NCBI RefSeq assembly: GCF_937981295.1
Contig: NZ_CALJPC010000002.1
Coordinates: 9,188-73,187 of the forward strand
Origin: an uncultured Campylobacter sp.
GTDB lineage: Bacteria > Campylobacterota > Campylobacteria > Campylobacterales > Campylobacteraceae
Direction: 5' to 3'
Length of the DNA stretch: 64,000 nt
Positions 7,385 to 15,983 of this stretch are shown in pieces. The notes beneath the pieces are model-generated. The model had not been told where the DNA came from. It saw only the letters and a list, made by a program, of their open reading frames with translations, and searched no databases. The translations under genes were made by a program, and so were the position numbers. Each line of letters starts with the position of its first letter. The stretch's first letter is position 1.

Positions 7385-10165
7385 CTAGCGCTTTAATTTA
7401 TAAACTTTCACAGCAGGGCTTAAGATCACAGGCTCGAATAGCTCGGGCCTGTATCTTTCAAATACAAAAAGCTGAATATAGCTTGAGTTTAGCATCGTCT
7501 TATCTAGCAGCAAAAATCGCCCGTAATCGCGCATGAAAATCACGTAAAATTGCGCGCTGCTGTCCATATTAAACTCCTTGACCGCAAGCTTGCCGTTCGC
7601 GTCGTAGCTCGTTTCGTAAAAGGTATTGATCGCGAATTTTCTGCCGCTATACTCTAAATTTAAAAGGCTCGGTGAGATCGAAAAGCCGTTGTCCATATGC
7701 ACGCCGCTTTGATCCTGAACGAACCTATCGCTCGTTATGAAAAACAGCTCACTTAGCTGCTTGCCATCGGTGATGTCGATGTTTGAAAACTGCGTAACGA
7801 CAGGGAAGATATTCATCATACGATCGGGCAGGATGTAGTAGATGTCACGCGTAGGCTTTGGCGGCTTAAAATCAGCCAGTCCCAAGCTTAAGATAAAGTC
7901 ATTTACGTCCGTGGCATTATAATCTTTTAAAATTTGCTTTAGCTTGTTTGGAATTTTTTCGCTATATCCGCGCTCGGTGTATTCGACATCTAGGCGCGCC
8001 ATATTTGCAGAGCTCATCTGATCTCTAAAAAGTGCGAAGCTAACGGGAAAATTATCGTTGCCGAGGTGTTTGCCGCCGTCAATGAGGGTCTTTACGTCGC
8101 TGTAATAGCGTATGCCGTATCCGTAGTCCCACCACGAAAGAGCGTAATCCTCGCGCTGCGCCTTATCTTTGAGCTCATCTAGCACCCGCACCTCGCTTTG
8201 ATAAAAGACCGTATCGACCTTGTACGAGACGATGTGCTGCCACGCGGGATAGATCGCAAGCGCCGTCAAAATAAGCAGTATCGCGCGCCCCGCGATCTTT
8301 GGCAGATCCAAGCGCTTTACGCAAAAATACAAAATGTATCCAAAGCTCAGCCCCATCACGCCCACGGCGTAGATCGTAAATCTAAGGCCCGCTTTGTTCG
8401 CCGCAAAGCCCAAAAGCAGAAGTGGGATCGAGAGCAAAAATTCCTTATGTCTAAAGCAAAGCACTAAATATCCGATCGTCGCGATCACGAAAACCGCGAC
8501 GTGCGAGCTGATGCGCTCCATAAAGATCTTAGGCGGCACGATGCCTGATTCTTGGATCGTTTGATTGACGTTGAAAAAATGAAATGCCGTATCGGCGTTG
8601 TCCGCAAAGGAGCGGAAGATATAAAATTTTGCCTGAAAGATGATCGGGCTAAGACCTCCGTTTGCGACGAAAAAGACTACGGCAAGCGCGCCGATAATCG
8701 CTAAAATTTTAAAATTTAATAGCTTTCCTTTAAATGCAAAGAGCCAAAATAGCGTAAGCGAGATTAAAATTTTTGCCACCAAAGGCGTGGAGCAAAGCGC
8801 AATCAAAAAGATGATCATCGCTTCGTAATTTACCGCACTTTTTCGCTTAAAAATCAGCGTGTAGGCGAAAAACATGGCGAGCATCATGGAATTTAGCGAG
8901 AAGCTTGAGGGATACCACCACATATAAAATATCACAAACGCGCCCAGCCAAAACAGCGTGCTGCGCGAACCGCGCGTGCAGATACGGATGAGCGCCCACA
9001 AGATACACATCGCAAGCACGATATTTAACATATCGGTGTCGTAATACCCCGCCATCGTGCGGTTGTAGTAGCTATTCGCCACGCTCGCGACAAGCGCGCC
9101 GATGAAGCCCGCGCGCATGCAGCGAAACTCGCTTGAGATCAGCAAGATCGGCACTACGATGAGCGAGCTAAACAAAGCCGGCAGATAAACGAAGATCGTC
9201 TCGATTTTAAAGGGCAAAATTTCAGCCAAAAACGCCGTCACGATCGAAAGCGGTGCACTAAAGTAGCTAAGATCGTTGGGCTGATGAAAGCCGGCGAGGC
9301 GATCGCGCGCGCCCTCTGCAAAGGCGTAGCCGTCGTTTGTGTTTATCATCAGCTCGCCATCCCAAAAAAAGTAGTTCACAAAACCGCTCGCCCAGTGCAC
9401 CCACCACATACGAAACGCCACGCTAAAGGCAAATGCGAACAAAATCATCAGCAAAATATGCTTGGAGAACTCATAATTTTTTATAAAGCCAAAAATTCTG
9501 CGCCTAGCAGGGAGTGCGCCTGCTGACTGATTTTTAGAATTTTGGGAATTTTCTGCTGTGGGGCTTTTAGAATTATCAGAATTTATGCCGTTTGTAGAAT
9601 TTAAAGCACTTGCGGAATTCGTATTTTTAAATTTAGCCAAATTAGCGGCTTTTGCGGAATTTTTATTTGTAGAGTTCGCAGCGCCAGTGGAATTTTTATT
9701 TGTAGAATTTTTGCTCGTGGGATTCGCAGTACCTTTCAAATTTGAGTTTGTAGAATTTGCGCCTGCGGAATTTTCAGAATTTACCGAGGTAGAATTTCGT
9801 CCGCTTGATTTTTTAGCCTTTTTGGATTTTTTTTGTGCTCGCATTTTTGCAGAAACAGCGCGCGCTTGATCGTCGCTTAAATTTTTAACGCCGGCGTGCG
9901 CGGAATTTTTGCTCGCAGAATTTTTTGCATCAAGCGCGGAATTTTTATCGCTCTGAGGCGCGGTATCCTCGCTACCCTTAAGCTCGGCATTTTCGCCGCT
10001 AAAATTCTCTCCGCCGCTTGCGGAATACTCTGCGTCAAAATTTCCCTCACTAGCAAAATTTTCGCTTAAGGCAGCTTTGTCGGCACCCATTGATTGCGCG
10101 CCTTTTTGATCGTCCGATCCTTCGTCAATCTCTCTGACGCTAAAAGCCTTTTTTTCTTCACCCAC
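7385..10165 (-). CDS. pglB: Oligosaccharyltransferase PglB with ~215-residue N-terminal low-complexity extension
   Basis: Transfers the assembled heptasaccharide-type glycan from undecaprenyl pyrophosphate to Asn in periplasmic D/E-x-N-x-S/T sequons. The catalytic core is intact: the NDGYAFAEG loop with the first metal Asp (about 278), YYDTDM (376-379), a TIQE motif (535-538) and the WWDYG signature at 678-682. Many membrane helices are followed by a soluble C-terminal domain. The core begins at about residue 222 and is about 705 residues, the same as C. jejuni PglB (713). The N-terminal 215 residues are extra. They are hydrophilic, and from about residue 70 on rich in Asn, Ser, Lys, Ala and Thr with many KNS units. 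The start is GTG with AAGGA upstream. The extension precedes the first helix, so it should be cytoplasmic. Confidence 0.95.
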   Translation of the reverse strand: MGEEKKAFSVREIDEGSDDQKGAQSMGADKAALSENFASEGNFDAEYSASGGENFSGENAELKGSEDTAPQSDKNSALDAKNSASKNSAHAGVKNLSDDQARAVSAKMRAQKKSKKAKKSSGRNSTSVNSENSAGANSTNSNLKGTANPTSKNSTNKNSTGAANSTNKNSAKAANLAKFKNTNSASALNSTNGINSDNSKSPTAENSQNSKNQSAGALPARRRIFGFIKNYEFSKHILLMILFAFAFSVAFRMWWVHWASGFVNYFFWDGELMINTNDGYAFAEGARDRLAGFHQPNDLSYFSAPLSIVTAFLAEILPFKIETIFVYLPALFSSLIVVPILLISSEFRCMRAGFIGALVASVANSYYNRTMAGYYDTDMLNIVLAMCILWALIRICTRGSRSTLFWLGAFVIFYMWWYPSSFSLNSMMLAMFFAYTLIFKRKSAVNYEAMIIFLIALCSTPLVAKILISLTLFWLFAFKGKLLNFKILAIIGALAVVFFVANGGLSPIIFQAKFYIFRSFADNADTAFHFFNVNQTIQESGIVPPKIFMERISSHVAVFVIATIGYLVLCFRHKEFLLSIPLLLLGFAANKAGLRFTIYAVGVMGLSFGYILYFCVKRLDLPKIAGRAILLILTALAIYPAWQHIVSYKVDTVFYQSEVRVLDELKDKAQREDYALSWWDYGYGIRYYSDVKTLIDGGKHLGNDNFPVSFALFRDQMSSANMARLDVEYTERGYSEKIPNKLKQILKDYNATDVNDFILSLGLADFKPPKPTRDIYYILPDRMMNIFPVVTQFSNIDITDGKQLSELFFITSDRFVQDQSGVHMDNGFSISPSLLNLEYSGRKFAINTFYETSYDANGKLAVKEFNMDSSAQFYVIFMRDYGRFLLLDKTMLNSSYIQLFVFERYRPELFEPVILSPAVKVYKLKR
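9512..9958. repeat. Micro-repeat island encoding the PglB N-terminal extension
   Basis: On the plus strand a word close to GCGGAATTTTT, with variants such as TGTAGAATTT and AGTGGAATTT, recurs every 12-30 bases through this stretch. Read on the minus strand it gives KNSA, KNST, ANST and similar units. The antisense strand is also open in places and shows a periodic EF pattern. Conservation with PglB starts only after the island. Confidence 0.75.
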
Positions 10166-10167
10166 GC

Positions 10168-11286
10168 CTATTTTCCTTCGTCGATTTGTTCTATTTTTGC
10201 GATCAGCTCGCTTGCTATCCGTTTTTTATCGAAAAACGAGGCTCTAATTTTAGCCTTTTTCTCATAAAATTTTACATAATTTTCATCATCCAGTGCTTTT
10301 TGCATCGCCGCTTGAGTGCTTTCTAGATCGTTCACACCCACCAGCACGCCCCATTCGCTCTGCCCCATAAGCTCGCGCGCGCCGCTTTGATGATCGCTTG
10401 AAATCACGAGCTTGCCGCATGCAAGAGCTTCAATAAGCGCGTTTGAAAAGCCCTCAAAAAGGCTTACGAAGACAAACGCGTAGCATCTGGCCATATATTT
10501 ATACGGATTTGCGTCAAAGCCCAAAAGCTTCACGCGACCGCCCAAGCCTAGCTCCTCTATCAGGGCCTCAAGCTCGGCTCGCAGCACGCCGTCGCCCAAG
10601 ATCAGCAGGTCTTTGTCGTTATTTTTTAAATTTGCATACGCGCGGATCAAAAGCGCGTGGTTTTTACCCGCATCGAGCCTGCCGACGCTTAGGAAAAACG
10701 GCCGCTCCTGCGCGACCTTCTCCTCTGCCTTGCGCCCGATCTCATCAAGATCGATCGCGTTGTATAGCACGCTCATCTTGCGCTCGTCGATTCCGAAATT
10801 ATCCGCCAGATCGCGCAGATTTCCAAGCGAGTTTGGAAAGATAAAATCGGCCTTCGGATAGAGCTTGCGCAGCAAAAATTTTGAAATTTTGGATTTGAAG
10901 CTCGGCTCTTTATACAGCACCGACGGCGTCGAGCATTCGTTAAAAATCATCGTTCCGCCCAGTCCGTAAACTCGCGCCAGCGCCGCCACGTAACACGGGC
11001 GGTTCATCCAAACGAAGTGGATGTCGATACCTAGGCGCTCGCATAGTTTTTTGTATCGCAGCGCCAAAAACGGCAGCTTTGCGAGCTTCAGCAGTCCGTT
11101 TTCAAAAGGGGCTGATTTTTCGATGAAATGGATCTGCACGCCGCTTGGAATTTCATAAAAAATCCTCTCATTCATCAGCACTAGATGCACTTCGTAGCGC
11201 GCCGTAAGCTCGCCTAAGAGGTTACTTACAACGCGCTCGGCGCCGCCGCCTCCCATCGAATAGATAAAAACGCTTAATTTCTTCAT
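10168..11286 (-). CDS. pglJ: N-glycan glycosyltransferase PglJ (GalNAc transferase)
   Basis: 372 residues, GT4 family. It adds the third sugar of the C. jejuni-type N-glycan. The start FIYSMGGGGAERVV, the LPFLALRYKKLCE segment, the NECSTPSV motif and SVGRLDAGKNHALLIRAYA are very close to PglJ. The donor-site motif is EGFSNALIEALACG. It lies two bases upstream of pglB, and the order pglJ-pglB-pglA-pglC-pglD is that of C. jejuni. A 249-bp gap separates it from the glycosyltransferases upstream, so it may head its own transcript. Confidence 0.92.
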   Translation of the reverse strand: MKKLSVFIYSMGGGGAERVVSNLLGELTARYEVHLVLMNERIFYEIPSGVQIHFIEKSAPFENGLLKLAKLPFLALRYKKLCERLGIDIHFVWMNRPCYVAALARVYGLGGTMIFNECSTPSVLYKEPSFKSKISKFLLRKLYPKADFIFPNSLGNLRDLADNFGIDERKMSVLYNAIDLDEIGRKAEEKVAQERPFFLSVGRLDAGKNHALLIRAYANLKNNDKDLLILGDGVLRAELEALIEELGLGGRVKLLGFDANPYKYMARCYAFVFVSLFEGFSNALIEALACGKLVISSDHQSGARELMGQSEWGVLVGVNDLESTQAAMQKALDDENYVKFYEKKAKIRASFFDKKRIASELIAKIEQIDEGK

Positions 11287-11535
11287 CCCTTTACCTTTTA
11301 AATTTCTGCCGCGCTATAAATTTAAGCTTTGCTCGCGCCTTTTTATGCGAGCATGCGCCGCGCAATCTGTTTAAATTTAGCGCATTTTGCGCTACCTCCA
11401 AGCGGGCAAAATTTCATCGCGCGATGCGCTTTATAAATTTAAACACGCCGTTTTGCTCGAGCACAAGACGCTATCTTAGCACACCGAAGTTTAAATTTAA
11501 TCCCTGCGCGGCGCTAGGGCATCGATAAGCGGCTG
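11287..11535. other. Intergenic region with several pairing TTTAAATTTA arms
   Basis: This 249-bp gap splits the pgl block. It holds several TTTAAATTTA/TAAATTTAAA words that can pair. One pair is extended by AGCGCAT...ATGCGCT just inside the arms, and another encloses GCTCGC...GCGAGC. It could hold a terminator for the upstream genes and a promoter for pglJ. Because AAATTTAAA-type words are nearly self-complementary and common here, pairing alone is weak evidence. Confidence 0.3.
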
Positions 11536-12579
11536 CTATTTGCGCGCAAACCGATCGATCAAGCCCTGCCAGAGCTTAATGATGCGCTCTTGCGAAAACT
11601 CGTCTAAGCTTTCATTTGCATTTTGCACGAGAGCGTCTCGCAGCTTCTCATCGCTCATTAAAATTTTGAGCTTGCTCGCAAGTTCATTCGCATCGCCGCA
11701 TTTAAACAAAATGCCGCTAAAGCCGTCCTTTATGAGCTCTTTTGCGCCCGCCGTATCGCTGCTAAGCCGTGCGCAGCCATAAAATGCAGACTCGATCAGC
11801 ACGTTTGAAAGCCCTTCATTAAGCGAGCTTAGCACAAAAATTTTAGCTTCTTTATACAGCTCGCTCACGTCCTGCTTATGCCCTAAAAATCGCACTTCAA
11901 GCCCTAGCCGCGCCACGAGCTCGCGCAAGCTTTCGCGCAGCGATCCGTCGCCCGCGATTAAAATTTCCCACTTCGCAAGCAGGCTTTTATCGATCCTGCT
12001 TAGCGCGTCAAAGTAAATTTCATACCCCTTTACGGGCTCGAGCCTGCCGACGCTTAAGATCACGTTTCGCTTAGCGCCTTTGGTACCGCAAATCTCGCCG
12101 AAAAAGGGGTTATGCACGACGAAGCAGTTTTTGATAAATCGCGAATAGTACTCAAAGTCCGAGCGCGTAAGCACCGTAAGCGCGTCTGCTTTTTTGTAGC
12201 ACAGATCGCGCACGCGGCTAAAAAGCCCGCTTCGCAGATAATCGTGCGCGTTGTGCTCGGTCGCGATGAGCGGGATGCCTAGCCCGAAGCTTGCGATCAC
12301 GCACGCTACGTTCGTCCAGTCCATAAAGCTGATGATGACGCTTGGGCGCTCGCGCTTGAAACACTCGCGCAAAATTCTGTATTTATCGAACCTGCCGCCG
12401 TTTTTATAAACGTCCAGATGCAAAAATTTTATCTTTTCGCTAAATTTATACCTGCCCTCGTCATTTTCCAAAATCGCGATCGTAACGTCGTTCGCGCGCG
12501 CAAAATGGTTCGCCAAAACCTGCAGCACGCGCTCGGCGCCGCCGTTTCTAAGAGCCGCGATGACGAATAAAATTTTCAT
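11536..12579 (-). CDS. GT4 glycosyltransferase, PglH-like
   Basis: 347 residues. The N-terminus (FVIAALRNGGAERVLQVLANH) and a mid-region IATEHNAHDYLRS resemble PglH and related GT4 enzymes. The donor site is VLSSLNEGLSNVLIESAF. It is likely cytoplasmic/peripheral and adds one or more HexNAc residues to the lipid-linked glycan. It overlaps the GT2 gene by four bases. A second PglH-like gene lies at 13841-14920, so which of the two does the job of PglH cannot be decided from sequence alone. The final structure in this species may differ from C. jejuni. Confidence 0.8.
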   Translation of the reverse strand: MKILFVIAALRNGGAERVLQVLANHFARANDVTIAILENDEGRYKFSEKIKFLHLDVYKNGGRFDKYRILRECFKRERPSVIISFMDWTNVACVIASFGLGIPLIATEHNAHDYLRSGLFSRVRDLCYKKADALTVLTRSDFEYYSRFIKNCFVVHNPFFGEICGTKGAKRNVILSVGRLEPVKGYEIYFDALSRIDKSLLAKWEILIAGDGSLRESLRELVARLGLEVRFLGHKQDVSELYKEAKIFVLSSLNEGLSNVLIESAFYGCARLSSDTAGAKELIKDGFSGILFKCGDANELASKLKILMSDEKLRDALVQNANESLDEFSQERIIKLWQGLIDRFARK

Positions 12580-13841
12580 TTTAGCTTCCGATAAATTTTA
12601 TAAAATAGCCGCAAAAACGCGGGGCTAGCGTAAAATAAGACCATCATCAGCGTCTGCGTGCGGCTTGCATGCGCTGCGAAAAATCCAAAATCCAGCCGCT
12701 CGCGCACCAAAGCGTGCAGTGAGCGGATCTGATCCGCAGCTTCTGCAACGCTTAAAGGAGAGCGCGGATCTGCGGTCTTTCTTTGCGACGCAGAATTTTG
12801 CTTAGAATTCCGCATATAATTTTGCTTGGCGGAATTTTTAAATGCGGAATTTTTACCGCATGCGCAAGATAAACTACCAGCGTCATGCAAATCTGCCTCG
12901 TTTGTCAAACCGCACGTATTAGCCTCAGAAGGAGAAGTTGCATCTCCATCCAAGCCTGCAGCGTCAAAGCTCGATTTGATAATTAAAAACGCCGTATTCA
13001 GCGCGGACTCGCAGCGAGTGAAATTAGCCTCACGCGCCAAGCTCGGATAATTCGCAGCGATCGCCTCAGTATAGCGGCGCACCGCAGCGATGACCGCAAG
13101 ATGCCTGCGCGCGAATGAGTTTACGGTAGAGCCCGCCCTTACGCGATAAAAATATAAAATTTCATCCGTGCACGCCGTAATGGAAGCGTTAAAAATATCA
13201 AAAAATATCGCCACATCCTCATAGATCTGCCCCATAGGAAAGCGCAAAGCAGTGAAAATTTCGCGAGCAAACAGCGCGCGCCAAACTGCAGTGCTAAAAT
13301 ACGGATCCTGCGTACAGCTGCGTCTAAAAAGCTCTTGCGGCGATATTTTGTATTCGCCTGCGCAGGTATTTAAATTTGCAGCTCCTCCCGGATCGCTAAT
13401 CTCTTTAGAATTTTGATTTTCTTTAGAATTCAAAGCCGCCTTGAAATTATTTATTTCGCTCTCGTCGCTAAATGCTGTGTAGCCGCACATAGCTATTTTG
13501 GTGCAAAATTTCTGCGTCAGGCGAAAAAGCGTCTCAATCAAATCAAAGCTTATCAAATCGTCGCTATCTACGAAGCTGATAAACTCCCCGCGAGCGACAT
13601 CTAAAGCAGCGTTTCGCGCGCTAGCCTGCCCGCCGTTTGGTTTATGCAGCACTCGCACACGGGGATCACGCGTGACGTATTCGTCGCAAATCGCCTCGCT
13701 GCCGTCATTTGATCCATCATCTACGAGCAAAATTTCTAAGTTAGTATAGGTCTGCGCCGTGATGCGCTCCACGCAAGCGCGCAGGAATTCTTTGACATTA
13801 TAAACGGGGATGATGACCGAGATTAGGGGATTTTCGCTCAT
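12576..13841 (-). CDS. GT2 family glycosyltransferase with two low-complexity inserts
   Basis: The N-terminal GT-A domain is clear: SVIIPVYNVKEFL, a LLVDDGSNDGS nucleotide site, GGQASARNAAL and the metal-binding VDSDD at about 91-95. It probably adds a branch or terminal sugar to the glycan. It occupies the place of PglI but is not obviously PglI. Two Asn/Ser/Lys-rich inserts lie at about residues 131-162 and 295-362. Without them the protein would be about 320 residues, normal for this family. It overlaps its neighbours on both sides by a few bases or less. Confidence 0.82.
   Translation of the reverse strand: MSENPLISVIIPVYNVKEFLRACVERITAQTYTNLEILLVDDGSNDGSEAICDEYVTRDPRVRVLHKPNGGQASARNAALDVARGEFISFVDSDDLISFDLIETLFRLTQKFCTKIAMCGYTAFSDESEINNFKAALNSKENQNSKEISDPGGAANLNTCAGEYKISPQELFRRSCTQDPYFSTAVWRALFAREIFTALRFPMGQIYEDVAIFFDIFNASITACTDEILYFYRVRAGSTVNSFARRHLAVIAAVRRYTEAIAANYPSLAREANFTRCESALNTAFLIIKSSFDAAGLDGDATSPSEANTCGLTNEADLHDAGSLSCACGKNSAFKNSAKQNYMRNSKQNSASQRKTADPRSPLSVAEAADQIRSLHALVRERLDFGFFAAHASRTQTLMMVLFYASPAFLRLFYKIYRKLK
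12756..12959. repeat. Micro-repeat island inside GT2 gene (C-terminal)
   Basis: The plus strand shows repeated AGAATT, GGAATTTTT and GCGGAATTTTT words. The minus strand reads through as GKNSAFKNSAKQN-like sequence in the gene's frame. It is the same kind of island as in pglB. Confidence 0.65.
13356..13451. repeat. Low-complexity insert inside GT2 gene (central)
   Basis: About 32 codons rich in Asn, Ser, Lys and Ala between the GT-A core and the following conserved region. It carries AGAATTTTG and AGAATTCAAAG words. It is weaker than the other islands. Confidence 0.45.
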
Positions 13842-14920
13842 TATTCCTCTCTTTTTATCGTAGCGGCTATGAAATCCAGCCAGCGTCGCCCGATCGTTTC
13901 AATTTTAAAGCTCTCTTCGCGCTTAGAGGCGTTTTGCACGAGCCGCTCGCGTAGCTTCTCGTCGCTCATTAGAATTTCAAGCTTTTTTGCGATGCTCGCG
14001 CTATCGCCTACAGGGCACAAAAACCCATCTACGCCGTCGCTTATAAGCTCGCTAGGACCTGCGATGCAATCCGTAGAAATTCTGGCGGTGCCGAAAAATA
14101 TACTCTCCATCAAAATATTGCAAAAGCCCTCCATCTTGGAAGTTACGACTACGATTTTAGCGCGTTCATATAAGCTTTCGATATCGCGTACAAAGCCGAT
14201 GAATTGCACATTTAAGCGCAGCTTCGCAGCTAGGCTCTCAAGGCTCTTTCGCTCCTCTCCGTCGCCTGCAATCACCACCTTCCACTCTTTTAAAAGATTG
14301 AAATCTATAAGCGCAAGCGCCTTAAGAAGGACATCAAAGCCCTTATAGACATTGAGTCGGCCGGCTGCTAGTATGATATTTTCTTTAGGCGGACGAGCAT
14401 CTTTAGCATGGCTAATCTCAAACATTGGATTAGGCATGATCGCGCGATTTTGCACATATGTGTAATGATCCAGATCAAATTTACTAAGCACACTAAGACC
14501 TGCAGCCCTCGGATAAAAGATCCGCTTGAGCGCTCGCCAGATCGGACTTTTTAAAAAACGATGATTGGTGTGCTCGGAGACGATGATTTTCTGCCCAACT
14601 CCGAGGTTTGCGATAAGCGTAAGGACATTGGTATTATCTAAAAACGAGATTACGACGTCAAATTTACGACTTTTTAGAAGCCTGTGCAAGGCTAAAATTT
14701 TATCGTAGCGCTTTTTTATATTGCCAAATACTCCCAAATCGCCTACTCCTAAATCCAAGCTAATAAGCTCGATCTTAGGATCTAGCGCGTAAAACGGCTC
14801 ATCTGCGTCAAATTTTATCACGCAGACTTCATTCTCACGGCAGAAAAAATTTGCCAGCACGCTTAGCACGCGCTCGGCACCGCCCTTGCCTAAAGCAGAA
14901 ATTACCATAGCTATTTTCAT
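13841..14920 (-). CDS. GT4 glycosyltransferase, PglH-like
   Basis: 359 residues, similar in length to C. jejuni PglH. The N-terminus (ISALGKGGAERVLSVLANF), the KFDADEPFYAL segment, a VVISFLDNTNVLTLIANLG motif and a SEHTNHRFLKS motif match the PglH pattern slightly better than the paralogue at 11536. The donor site is TSKMEGFCNILMESIFF. It should extend the undecaprenyl-linked glycan on the cytoplasmic face. One of the two paralogues may add a different sugar or a different number of residues. Confidence 0.82.
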   Translation of the reverse strand: MKIAMVISALGKGGAERVLSVLANFFCRENEVCVIKFDADEPFYALDPKIELISLDLGVGDLGVFGNIKKRYDKILALHRLLKSRKFDVVISFLDNTNVLTLIANLGVGQKIIVSEHTNHRFLKSPIWRALKRIFYPRAAGLSVLSKFDLDHYTYVQNRAIMPNPMFEISHAKDARPPKENIILAAGRLNVYKGFDVLLKALALIDFNLLKEWKVVIAGDGEERKSLESLAAKLRLNVQFIGFVRDIESLYERAKIVVVTSKMEGFCNILMESIFFGTARISTDCIAGPSELISDGVDGFLCPVGDSASIAKKLEILMSDEKLRERLVQNASKREESFKIETIGRRWLDFIAATIKREE

Positions 14921-14921
14921 T

Positions 14922-15983
14922 TTATGAGCCTAAACTTGTTTTTAAAAATTTCATCGAGTCCTCTCTTTTACGGCGCAACGCCTCATTTACGCCATCCCAA
15001 TCGATAGTCGCGTCCAACCGCGCGTCTTTGGGATCTTGCAAAGCTCTATCTTCAAGCCCGAACGAGCCCAAAAGTGAGCTAAAGCGCGACGCGCCGCGAC
15101 TGGCATTAACGAGCACAAAAAACGGCTTATTAAAGATTATGGAAAATACACAGCCGTGAAATGAGTCGGTTAGCACGAACTCCGCGCCCGCAGTAGCGCT
15201 TAGCCACGCTTCTATGCCGATGCGGTTGCCGCGGTCGTTCACCTCATCTATCTCTAGGCCGCTTTGCTTCTTTAGTAGCTCTATCGCCGCTTCAGAGCGA
15301 GGCGATGGATCTAGGATATAGGCAAAACCCTTGCGCTGCGGCGCAAGGCTTAAAAATTTATCGTAAATCTCTTTGTTAGCCAAAAGCGTAGGATCTAGCA
15401 CCCAGCGCGCATCTACGCCAAAGCATTCGCGCGCAAGCCTTACGCCGTCGCACTCGCGCACCGAAATAGCTTTAAATTTAGCCAAATTTGCAGCGTGAGC
15501 TTTTAAATCCGCGGGATTTTTAAGCCCACAGAGCCTATCTCCGCCGAAGCTTGCAGCATAGGCGATCCGCGTGCAGTTAGGCGGCAAAAATCCAAGGCTA
15601 AAGCAATCTGCAAAATCCGCAAAATAGCTAGGACGAAAAACCTGATCGCTTCCTAAAATCACCGCTTCAAAGCGTTCTTTCTCGCACAGCGCCTTTAAAT
15701 CCGCAGGCATGCAAACAGGCGCGGTTAAAGGAATATTTTCCGCTACAAACTCGCTAGTATCGCGCTCGTAAGAGGGATTAAATTTCGCGCCGCAAAGCTC
15801 CTTTTTTAGCGCGCGCGCCACTAAAAATTTAATATACGCAATCGATAGTTTACTTCTTTGCAGGCGCAAGTTTATGAGCCGCGGCTTGTGCCCAAGCTCC
15901 ACTAGCACGCGGCTTAGCGCGTAAGCTTGTAAAATTCCGCCGTAATTATTTACTAGCGGCAGGGTAAAAATCCCGATCTTCAT
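14922..15983 (-). CDS. Polysaccharide pyruvyl transferase family protein
   Basis: 353 residues. The start IGIFTLPLVNNYGGILQAYAL and later SDQVFRP, SVRECDG, WVLDPTLL and TDSFHGCVFSIIFNKPF are hallmarks of the pyruvyl transferase family (PF04230-type), which transfers pyruvate from PEP to sugars as ketals. Here it likely decorates the N-glycan or another surface glycan. It starts with an ATGA overlap with the Fe-S protein upstream, and this pair is common in polysaccharide loci. It is not part of the C. jejuni pgl locus. The substrate is unknown. Confidence 0.85.
   Translation of the reverse strand: MKIGIFTLPLVNNYGGILQAYALSRVLVELGHKPRLINLRLQRSKLSIAYIKFLVARALKKELCGAKFNPSYERDTSEFVAENIPLTAPVCMPADLKALCEKERFEAVILGSDQVFRPSYFADFADCFSLGFLPPNCTRIAYAASFGGDRLCGLKNPADLKAHAANLAKFKAISVRECDGVRLARECFGVDARWVLDPTLLANKEIYDKFLSLAPQRKGFAYILDPSPRSEAAIELLKKQSGLEIDEVNDRGNRIGIEAWLSATAGAEFVLTDSFHGCVFSIIFNKPFFVLVNASRGASRFSSLLGSFGLEDRALQDPKDARLDATIDWDGVNEALRRKREDSMKFLKTSLGS

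Noticed and set aside
9558..9869. 103-codon plus-strand frame opposite pglB
   Set aside because: It is antisense to the PglB extension and has a repeating EF pattern from the micro-repeat, with no ribosome site.
11287..11535. Long TTTAAATTTA hairpins as specific regulatory elements
   Set aside because: The arms are nearly palindromic and common throughout the window, so any two can pair by chance. Kept only as a low-confidence note.
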